This document shows, piece after piece, positions 25,801 to 37,800 of a DNA stretch of 64,000 bases (positions within the stretch are counted from its first letter, which is position 1; each line of letters opens with the position of its first letter). The stretch comes from Fragum whitleyi (Eukaryota > Mollusca > Bivalvia > Cardiida > Cardiidae), in NCBI GenBank assembly GCA_948146395.1, contig OX411557.1, positions 32,280,077 to 32,344,076 of the forward strand, written 5' to 3'. Below the pieces are notes generated by a model. It saw nothing but the letters and a program-made list of their open reading frames with translations, did no database searches and had not been told where the DNA came from. A program made the position numbers and the translations under genes.

Positions 25801-28800
25801 ACTCTCTTCTCAAACCCTTAGGCCAATTCATTTCTTTTTCGGTTGTAAGCTTCTTCTGTTTTATCTAATATTATTCAGGTGAGTAATTAAAGGCTAGTCT
25901 CGCCCTCTTGTTAGCTCACCTGAGCACGAAGTGCTCAAGGTGAGCTATTGTGATCATAGAATGTCCATAGTCCGTCGTCAGTTGTGCGTCATCCACAATT
26001 TCTTTAAATATCTTCTCCTAAACCAGTGGGCCAATCTTGATGTAATTTGGCATGGATGTTCCTTGGGTCAAGCTCTACCAAAGTTGTTCAAATAAATGAA
26101 ATCCACCCTTAACTTTCCCTTAACCATTAACAAAATGGGTGAAAATATGAAAATCTTCAAAAATCTTCTTCTCTGAAACCAGATGGCAGACAGCTTTCAT
26201 ATTTGATATGTAGCCTCATCTAGTGGACCTCTACCAAGTTTGTTCATATCAAGACCCTGAGGTCATATTTGGGGTCTACCCAAGTGCAACCATTTTTACA
26301 TAGAATCAAAGAGCAAAAATCTTAAAAAATCTTCTTCTCTGAAACCAGATGGCAGACAGCTTTCATTTTTGGTATGTAGCATCACCTAGGGGGCCTCTAC
26401 CAAGTTTGTTCATATTAAGGCCATGGGGTTATATTTGGGCTTTGCCCAGGTGCATCCCTTTTAGCTCTTCTTAGCACGAAGGGTAAAAAATGAAAATCTT
26501 CAAAAATCTTCTTCTCTGAAACCAGAAGGGAGAAAGCTTTCATATTTGGTATGTAGCATCATCTAGTGGACCTCTACCAAGTTTGTTCACATCAAGACCC
26601 TGGGATCATATTTGGGTTCCACCCAGGCACAACCCTTTTTACATAGAATCATAGAGCAGAATATTTTAAAATCTTCTTTCCCCAAACCAGAGGGCACACA
26701 GCTTTCATATTTGGCACGTAGCATCATCTAGTGGGCCCCTACCAAGTTTTTTCATATCAAGACCCTGGGGTCATTTTTGGGCTCTGTTTTGGGCACATCC
26801 CTTTAGCTCATATGAGCACGACAGGTGAAAATAGGAAAACCTTCAAAAATCTTCTTCTCTGAAACCAGAAGGCAGACAGCTTTCATATTTAGTTTGTAAT
26901 ATCATCTAATGGACCTCTACCAAGTTTGTTCATATCAAGATTCTAGGATCATATTTGGGCTCTACCCGGGTGCAACCCATTTTACATAGAATCAAAAAGC
27001 GAAAAGGCATATCTGTCTTCCCCTTGGCTGAGAACATTTCATGGTATTGATCTTATGTAGAAATTGTCTCCTTGTTGACATCTGCCTATTTAATTAATGT
27101 GATGTCCCAGGGATCAAATAGACTCAGGTGAGCGATCTAGATCCATCATGGTCCTCTTGTTTTTTCACTGATGATTAAGTTAAAGACACTGTATTTTTAC
27201 ATGTGACCCAGCCTAAATGTGCCAGTAAAAACTTATTAGACGATGTTCGTCTGTTGAATTCCAATCGGGACTCTCTGCTGTCAATACGAGTTTCTGTGTG
27301 TTTCTGTATTAATGTCAAACTATCATCGTTCATCAGGATATAACCAAGTTACAACTCGTCCAAATCAAATTTATTGTGTCTACATCTTTGGTAGATCTTT
27401 GTTGGAAAAAAGAAATTGAATAAATGAAAAGGTATAATATAAAAGGTGGAAAAAATGTATTATCTATTAATATTAACCCTTGTCATGCTGAATTAAAGAT
27501 ACTGCAAAATTACATACAAATCAAATGCCAATTAAGAGCACTAGATGCACCAATTGTGAGTTAGTATTTACCTTGAAATATTATATTTAAACTTTCTTTG
27601 TTTAAAAAGGAAAATCAGGTGGTATGGACTCAGATCAGACTGCACATGTGTGCTGGCTGATCTTTGTCTATACCTCCTTTTCAAGTTGATATTCTGGGTT
27701 CAGCATGACAGGAGTTTAAAAGCTCAATTCTTCCTTTCTAAACTTACATCTACTTTTGTGATTATTGTTTTTGAAAGCATGGGAAAAAGGTGTTGATGAT
27801 AATTTGAATGACAAATCACGCCTTACAATATTACACATAAATGTAGATATTCATCATGGGCAAAGAGCCAGAGAGATTGAAAAAGAGAGATTGAAAATAT
27901 ATGTATTAGAGTCCTTTTGTGTTGTTATTTTGATGTCACTTTCCAAATTTTCATTTGTTCTCAGAACTATTTTCAACACCGTTTGAGGAACATACATGAA
28001 AGACTATGATACAAAAATGAATGATAAATAATTCAGTTTTAGTGGATAACAAGGGAATTTCAGTGACATGTGCTTACTTTTAATCATCCAGCATGCCAAA
28101 TAGGGTAGACATGTTGGCTCCTGAGTTGTATCTATCTATACAAATACTCTTCATCTGAATATCACCGTATATAACCCTGTATGTGTTTTATTTTTTCTTT
28201 CCTTCTCTCATTAGTTCCATGGCACAATATGACTTCCCTTGCCATACAGCAACATACTGTATGTTATTTCCATGCTGTATTTCATTTCCATCTCCTCATG
28301 TTTTATTGAAGTGTCTTCTAAATGATATTGTCTGTGCAGTTAAGATGATGTAAACTAGAGGATAATAGTGCCACATTACAAGATAGATTTTGCAACAGTT
28401 GAACCAACATACTGGCCTTCTCTGGCCTATTGTTCAAAGATTCAATGTCAAAGTTACTGTTAATGTCAAAATTTTGATGATAAAATCAAGCTCATACAGA
28501 GTAATTTTCTGGATTTCTAAGCAAACATGTACAGTTTGGCTCTGTTGAGGCCTGACTATGTAAGTTTTCTTAACTGTTTTTGGTTGTCAAAATCTTGCCT
28601 GTTTTACAATAGTTGTCCTGATGGACAACCATCCTTGTTGCATGATATAACGAAAGTTTTATAAATTGTCTAAAACTCAATTTCATTTCTCATCTATCAT
28701 ATTCAACGATTGTTCACTTAAATAAATACTTCGAAAAGGGTATATTTCTAGAACAGTTTCAAGGATTCTAAACTACCTCTATTTCTCTAGTTTACAGATA

Positions 28801-31800
28801 AAGAGTGCATGGCCCATAAATTTCCTCTGGGAGTGACAATGAAATTACCACTTGTTACCTAGCATTATATAATAGATGTTTTTGTTCACCTAACTTGTCA
28901 GTGAGGGGCTGTTTAATTTCATGGTAACTTAATAAACAAAAGGCTTGTTATTTTTTCTACAATTCCATGATTATTCCCATACAGCTGCAAGAGTTTTTTA
29001 TGCTTATTTTAGAGAGACTTAACTTTATTTGTTCAGAAAGTTTTAGACTGGAATTCACTTGAAAATAGTAGTCATAGATAAATAACATTTGAGTAATTAT
29101 TAGCTTTCATTAAGAAATAGTTTCTGGAAATCCTATTGCTCATTATTTAAGTTTCAAAATGTGACTCTTTATTACAGTATAAATTAGCCTCTTGACTTTT
29201 TTGATTTTTTTCAAAACTTTTTTGATGGTGAACCAATACCTTTTATTGAATCTAATTACAGTTTTGTCCTTTAATTTTGAATTTGAAAATCAAGCTTCTT
29301 TAACCCTTGTGTAACATTTGCTTCAGATATTCAAGGTGAACTCAGCGAACAAAGTGTCATCAGTGTGGGACATCACAAATTGCCGTTTCAATTCCGACTG
29401 CCTGTCAATATTCCACAAACCCTCGAAGAGCCTGGATGTTTTACTAGATATCGTTTAAAAGCTTGTGTCAGACGGGCAGGAAAGAGTGATGTCATCAGCA
29501 AATTGACTTTTCAAGTTGGAGCTGCGGCTCAATTAGATTTAAACACGCTACCAGATGCCAGAGTAAGTACCTAACAAAATAGATTAACCCTTGTCATGCT
29601 GAATAAATTTTGGCTAAAAATTTTCATCAAAATCAAAGGAAAGTATCAACTGTAGATTAATTTTAATTTGAAAAACCAAATTATTGACAATTCTGGTTTC
29701 AAAGTGAGAAACAGGTGATGTAGACTAACATCAGGCTGCACATATTTTTCAGGCTCATGTTTCTCAGGCTCATTTTGCTGCCACAGCAGGAATATTCTGG
29801 GATCAGCATGACAAGGGTTAATTTAATTTCCCAACAACAAAATTACACACTGGCCCAAACTGAAAGTCATTGAAAATTACCTAAAGGAGAGGATGTTGCT
29901 CAATTTGGCTTACTAATAAACTTCTCCTATCTACAAAAATATTTTACATAGACAAATTTCTGCAGTGCATATAGTCAGATGAAACATTGTAGATTTTAAA
30001 ATAAGTTGCTTGCGAATAACTTGACTAAAATTGTAGTCTGCTATGGTTAAAATAAAGGGGGGTAACATCTTTTACCTTATTCTTAGATTATTTTTAAAAA
30101 AAAATGTGTATGTGTTTAATATTTGAGATATTTTCCTGAAAGTCTCTGCATGCTACATATTCACTTTCACAAGAGCCATCAAAGACTCTCCAGGTTTCTG
30201 AAATCATTTTCATATAATTATACCTCATTTAGTTGTTTCATTCCTACCAAGCAAGTGTCTAGCATCTGCTCAATGAGTGTTTGTGTGTACTTTCAGATAG
30301 AAAAATAAATTACTTGTATTTCTTGATTTGATTGACTTAAGGCTGGTGAGCATTCTAGGGCAAATATGTTCCTCTTGTATAGGGGTATTTTTTTGTTTAT
30401 TTGTTTGGCAATGGTCACAGATTCACTAATTGTATCAGTGTAAACTTCTTGAAGTAAGCAAATATTCTCTTCATCTCTTAAGAGAACAAGAGCCATGTTG
30501 GACATGGGCATAAGTCCCCTACCGGCTTTGTTTGTCTCAATGTTTTCCCACGCCAATTCTATCAGGGACGTCAAAACCAGGTCTTGTTAAAGGGTTAAAC
30601 AAGACTTACATGAGTTGTTGTCTCTGCTGTGCCCACTATACAATTCATGGAAGCAATAGACAGATGCAAGAAATAGTATCAATAACAGTTACCTTGTCTG
30701 ATCCAAGATGTTTTTCTTCAGTCTTGTTGGTAAGAAATGAGAACTTTCACTGGAGGTGATTAATACTGCTGCATCACCACCCTGACTAACATGGCTTATA
30801 AATTTTTTTACATTTTAAAACAGGTTTCATCAAGTTAGCTTGCTTAGTTATTAAGTTATTGCAGGATCCATTTTTTGTCATATTTTCACTATTTCCGTTA
30901 CCATAGCAACCGCACTTTTTGTCAAAGAACAAAGATAAAATGATGTGCATAATCTACACATTGCCATCTAGTCATATACCAAGTCTCATCAAATTAGCTT
31001 GCTTACTTATCAACTTATCGCAGGATCCAATATTTTTTGCCATATTTTCACTATTTCCGTAACCATAGCAACAACAATTTTAGTCTAAAAACAAAAATAA
31101 AAATGATGTGCATAATCTACACATTGCCATATAGTCATATACCAAGTCTCATCAAACTAGCTTGCTTAGTTATTATCTTATCGCAGGATCCCATTTTTGG
31201 CCATATTTTCACTATTTCTGTAACCATAGCAACCTCAATTTAAGTCGAAAAACAAAAATAAAATGATGTGCATAATCTACACATTGCCATCTAGTCATAT
31301 ACCAACTTTCATCAAAAACGCTTGCTTAGTTATTAAGTTATCGCGGGATCCAGATTTGAGCGGACAGACGGACGGACAGACGGACGGACGGACAGACGGA
31401 CGGACAGACGGACGGACAGACGGAGGGCAAACCTATAGTCCCCTCCGGTGTGAACACCGGTAGGGGACTAAAAAGAGACGGTTTGCAATAGAGGTTTAAG
31501 AATATAGGAATAATAGGGTCATCACTCATCCAGCTTATTTTGTAAGAACAATTTATCATTCTTACATTTCTCCTGTGATAGCCTGATTCCCAATAATTCA
31601 TTTTCTTATATAACTCTATCAATTTCCAATTAATTTGTTTCTCCTATAGATAGCAAATCAAAGCCCTAAAAGTACTGATCATCAACTAATTGAAAAGGCA
31701 AAAAAAGGAGTTTTACATTTTGAGAATTTTAATACCAATTAGGTTTTACAAGCATCTGTTATTTTAACACTCACCTACAAAGTAAAAGGGGGTAAATTAG

Positions 31801-34800
31801 TTTCACCATGTCTTTCTGATTTTTATGCCCCCGATAGGGAGGCATAATAAATTTTACTTGTCCGTCCGTCCGTCTGTCCGTCCGTCTGTCCGTCCGTCCG
31901 TCCGTCATTCCGTCCAAAAACTTTAACATTGGCCATAACTTCCTTATTACTATCAAAGCGGTGTCGGGGGCATTGTCATCTTACAGTGACAGCTCTTGTT
32001 TATTTTATATCAAAAAATATATATCGCCAGTCACACAAAAATAGGTCAACTAGAAGACAAATTGCAGAAATAATTTCATAGGATGGTAAGATAATCATTC
32101 AAGATTCAGAAATTTTGTTATCCGAAGAAGTTTTGACCCTGGTCAATCTGCGCAGATTGTTCTGTCTGATAAGGATAAACACTTTTCACACTTCCAAGAT
32201 GGTGCTTTTTTGCGTGACAGGTGACATATGGTCGACGTTTTTCTAAAACCTCGTAACTATAGCTTTATTAAAGCTGCAGTTACGAGTTTTTAGAATCTCA
32301 ATGACTATATGTTACCTTCCTGCTTAAATATAAAGTTGTACAAATCTTTTTAGATTTGAAAGGCTCCAAAGTTAATCTACATGTAAATTAATATTGCCTT
32401 ATTCACAACAGATACTTTTCACTTATCCTGCATCTTATGCTGTAAGAATTATTTATCATTCTTACATTCCATCCTAGTGCTAGCATGATTCCAAACAATT
32501 TATTTTATTTATATAATGTTACCAATTTTCTTGCAATTGATATGAATATTCTCTTCTAGGTAAAAAAAGAAATCAAAGCGCTGAAAATTCTCACAGAAAC
32601 AGTACATTGGAAAAGCAAACAAAAATTGCTTTAAGAAAGGTCATAAGCTCAGCTTTTCTACCACTATAAAACATTTCTTTAAACCTGATTTTTTTTACAG
32701 ATCTGAATATGTGTTTTGATGTGGGACACCTTTGCTTAATTTTACCCAAGAGCCTTTCAAGAATAGGTACCGAATACATTGAGTGTCTAATGGAGTTTTT
32801 GCCTTTGAATTTCTTTGAACTGTACAACTTTGATGTAAGGATATCATTATTAGACAGATTGAAGTTCAGATGGTCATTGGTATAAGTTGTGATTATAAAT
32901 ACACCACCATATTATATTTGTTAAACACAAATGTGGAGGTTAAATGAATAAGAAAGAAAGTCTGACATCTTTATTTGGTCTTTGATTAAAGATATTTTCA
33001 TTAAAGTATTGAGAGCCTTGTGTACCATAATTTGCTTTATAGTAATATATAGATGTATTGTTGCAAGCATGCAGCTCTAGTTGTTCTTTATCAGAGCTGC
33101 AAATAGAGGTGGTATTTTGAATTTTAGATCAAGGTGTTTCAATTATAATATAACAAAGCCTATGTTGTTGGTACTCATTGGAATCGTCTTGTCAAGGCAA
33201 TTCAATGAGTCCCCACAGCATTTGGTTTCATTTAGAAATAAAGATTTAAGATTGACTTTGCCCCCTCTTAACAACTTATCTTTCTTTTCAGTTGTTTGGG
33301 AAAGAATTCATCACTGTTTATTCTACACTTCTTATATCCAATTATTTTCTTTTGTGCCTTGTTAAAACCAAATTTAAAGCTTAAAAAGTAATGATTAAAA
33401 AAATAAACTAGATCTATAACCATGACAATAAAAAAATAAACTAAAACCATGACAACACAATGGAATTCATTTTGATATTAATGAAATCAACGGTGTGCAT
33501 TTGTGATAAAAAAATCAAAGCAAATTGTAATAAATAAAAATGTTTAACCCTTGTGTTGCTGAACCTGGAATATTCCTGCTTTGTCAGGAGCTATAGACAA
33601 ACATCAGCCTGCACATATGTGCAGTCTGATGTTGGTCTACACCACCTGTTTCTCACTTTCAAACCAGAATTGTCAATGGACTTAGATTTTCTAATAAAAA
33701 TTGACCTAGTTGGTACTTTCAGTGCTTTTTGCCCTTTGATTTTGATGAAAGTTTTTAGCCAAAAGTTATTCAGCATGACAAGGGTTAAGCTAGACATTTG
33801 ATCTTTTCATTTCATTTTAGTCACCAAATATTGCCAGCAATTCTAAGAAGGAATCCAGATGGTGTAGGAAAGACAGTTTTGTATCTGCTAGATTACGACT
33901 AGAACAAACAGGATACATACCTGGAGACACAATCGCATGTACAGCAGAAGTTGATGAAAATTCACACACTAGAAAAGTACTGATGAAGTTTAAGCTTTAT
34001 AAAGTAGGTGCAATCTTTACCCAGACAGAAATAGTATCATTTTAAGATCATTTTCTAAATGAAGCTTGTGTTATGAAAAATCAACCCTGGTGGCAGATAG
34101 AAATTAATTTTTCCTACATTTGTCATTTTCAAAAGTTTTGGAGTCAAAATATTTACATTGTAAAGGTATCTTTTATATTACATTCATTGTCTTGTGTCAA
34201 GGTCAGAGACTGATAAAGGTCAAGAAGACTGTTATTACCTTAAGATTTCAGACAATCAATTATTGTCAAAAGACAGTGGAATTGGAATATATTTAAGTGT
34301 CCAAATAAGTGAAAGTAAACCTTTTAGACCTAGATAAGACTGCTTCTTGAAGATAAGTTTGCTCAGGGGCCCAATTTACTAAACGTCTTAAAATCAAAAT
34401 CACAAATCGTACCTGGTGTTTTCATTCATTGATCGATTCTGCCTTGCAATAACTCATTGGAATCGTCTTATAAAGACGATTCCAATGAGATGATGCATGG
34501 CAGAATTCCATATTTAGTTACAACTGTAGAAGCAACTCTAATTTTTAACTTGTGCAAAAAATGATCTCAAGATGTTAAGTAAAACATTACACTGGTTCTT
34601 AAAGGCTTACTAGGACATGTCCGTCTGTATACTTACAGTCAAAACGGTAACTTTCAAAGCCAAGGCATAATGTACAGAAACATCCATTGAGAACATCTTA
34701 AATCAAAAAAGACAAATCAAAGATTTAGTGCAAAACTATGTTTTGTACCTGTTTAATTATAGGCACTTATAAAAGTATTGCACATACATATACACATATA

Positions 34801-37800
34801 TTGTTACAATTTCTGAAATTCATACCAAGAGCAAATGGATGCACTAGTCTGTATATATCCATTAAAGGGGATGAGAATTCAGAATCAATAGAGATTCCAT
34901 TAAAACATGCTGTGAGAAAACATTATCGAAATGATAACAGGACCAAATTAGTAGTTTATAGCTCTACTAATGTAATCAAAGTTCTATTGAAAAAATAAAT
35001 GAGTCTCAGATATAGGAGATACAGAGATAAAACCTTTCACTTCAATTTGTTAACCCTTGTCAGCTGATCCCGGAATATTCCTGCTTTGGCAGGAGGCATA
35101 GCCAAAGATCAGCCTGCACACTTGTGCAGTCTGATCTCTGTTGATACCACTTGATTTTCCTTTATAAATCAGGTAAGTTTGAAAAATTATATTTATATTT
35201 TCACAATAAGAACTGACTCACAATCAGGGAAACTGGTAATTTCAGCACTTTGATTTTGATGCATTTTTGCCAAGGATTTTTATTCAGCATGACAAGGGTT
35301 AACAACATTTTTGTCAAGCCAACTTGCTTTTTGTTTGTTTTTAAATGATTATGAATATAAAATTTTAAATCATGCTTCTATCAATCCAGTTTGGGCTATA
35401 AGTCATTTGTGAAAGATTTCAGATTAATTCTCCACAAATGTTCCCAAGAATGAGTACATGGGAATGGATTTGCTGAAATTTTTCACGTTCTTAGTTCACC
35501 TGAGCACAACACGCTCAAGGATGTCTGTCAAAAGTGGTCAACATCTTTAAACATCTACTCTGTAACCAGTGGGTAAATCAAACAAACTTTAAAGAAATGT
35601 TCCTTTTGTGACCTTTCTCAAAACTTGTTCCCAAACCTTTGGTTGACTCTAACATATGGATGTGGCAGGGAGTCTGGCTTATTTTTGACTTTGAAAACTT
35701 TAAACAACCGGTGGTACGATTTCAACCAAACCTGTCAGAAATGTTGTTTTGGTGACGCTATTGTAAAGCTTAATAAAAAAATATGATTGACTCCCATACT
35801 ATGGGAGTGGCAGGTTGGGACCAGTTTTGACCCTTGAATCTTTTCATACATCTGCTATTCCTAAACCAAAAGCCTATTTAACCCTTTCCTGTTTTACAAA
35901 ATTTTGGACCCGTCCAAATTCAAAGAATTTGCAGACGAAAATTTGAAGTGGATTTGATTTGAAAAATACCATTCAGTAGGGTAGAAATAGTGTGGAAAAA
36001 GAAGAAATTGCTTGTCAGAAGCAATTTCTTCTTTTTTCACAATGTTTTCTCAATCATAAAATCACAGGCCCGTAAAAGGCAGGGATTAAACAGCAAAGGG
36101 TTAAACAGACTTTTGTAGAAATATTCCTAGAATTTAATTCTAGATGATTGCATCAACTTTCATGCATTCTGATTGACTGAATAAGCAGTATTATTTCTCA
36201 ATGAAAACAATTTTGAAGACTCTTGCACAAAAAGAAGTCCAGTAAGAAATCTATCAATTATTGACAAATATCTCCTTTTTTAGCTCACCTGAGCACTTCA
36301 TGCTCTTGGGGTGCTTTTAGGATCACCTTGAGTCTGTCATGCGTCATCATTCTGTTGTGTGTAGTCAACAATCTTAAAAACTTCTTCTCCTGAACATCTG
36401 GGCCAATTTCAACGAGATTTACCAGATTGTTCCTTAGGTGACCATTTTCAAAACTCATTTGCAAAATTTTGATTGGCCCATAGATATCTAGGCCTGGCAG
36501 GATGGGGCTTATTTTGGGCCTGAAATCTTTGAACAACATCTCCTTCTGAACCACTGGCTCGATTTCAATGAATCTTTACCAGAATGTTCCTTGGGAGACC
36601 TTTTTCAAAAAAATTATTTTCGAATTTTTGGTTGAAATAGAGGTAATAAGATAAACATAATACCTAATTATATATTTAAACAGATGGTTTTGAGAGCAAG
36701 TCTTGATACACACATAAATATAAACATATCTTTTTTGGCAGTCAGTTTATTATTGTTCAACTCAATGTATGCTTGAACATTTTCTTTGATCTGATAAGAT
36801 TTTGTTGCTATTCTAAACTAAAATAAGACTTGAAAACTGTAAATGCAGCTAAATTCAACCTGTATTTATAAGATCTAGGATAACTACAACTACTGCAACA
36901 AATAGAAATTTGTCTGCATTCAAGGTTCAATGTTCTCAGGAATTTGTAAAATTATCAAAATTAAGAAATGTTTACAGATGATTCAGTTAATCACTGAAAG
37001 ACGGGCTGGCAAAAAACATTTGGCAGCCGCAAATCTTAACTTGCTGTCAAGAAAGTTTTCAATTCTTGCTAACTTTATATTATACTAAAAAGTTTTTGCA
37101 TCAAATTTAAAGGTTAGCTTTATTGTCTTGTATACGTAAAGAGATATTGTTATTTTGTGGTTTCTCTATTGTGCATCATCTGTGTGTAAATCCATTATGA
37201 GTGGTCAGTGGAAAACCATTATAATTAAGTGCCCATATATTACAATAGTTTTGCACTGATTGTTTGATTGATATTTATTGTTTATGTAATAAAGTAATTT
37301 TAGTTTATAAAGCAAAACTTGTTTGGTCCTATAAATTGAAAAGTATGAATAAACAGTCAAACCCTATAACATTTATGCCTGCCTATATTTGAGAAAAGTG
37401 CCTTTAGATGTACTTGAAATTTTCATGTCCCAACAACATGATCATATTGTTTTGTTGTTGCCTGTCTTGAACTGAGATAAATTCTTTGTTACTTAAAGAC
37501 TGTTAACCATACTTTGCTCATAATTGATATTGAGCTGCTGAAGTCTTTGTCATTGGCATCTTTTTTACTCAATGACTATTAACCATGCTTTGCTCATAAT
37601 TGGTATGAAGCTACTGCAGTTTTATGCAAATAGCATCTTTGTTACTCAAAGACAATTAACTTTACTAGGCTCATAATTGATATTTAGCTACTGTAGTTCA
37701 TGTCAATGACATCTGATAATGAAAATGTCAAGGGCATATGACTGTTAGGTTCATCTTTCAGGATTTAAATTAAGGAAAGTTTGTATTATTAAAATTGTGC

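Noticed and set aside
31263..31622. Frames rich in GQTDGRTD or VCPSVCPS repeats
   Set aside because: Translations of the (ACGG/ACAG)n microsatellite of a mobile element.
32591..32827. Minus-strand 78-codon frame rich in Lys and Phe
   Set aside because: It overlaps the exon-like plus-strand segment and a duplicated intron piece. Composition is like AT-rich non-coding DNA.
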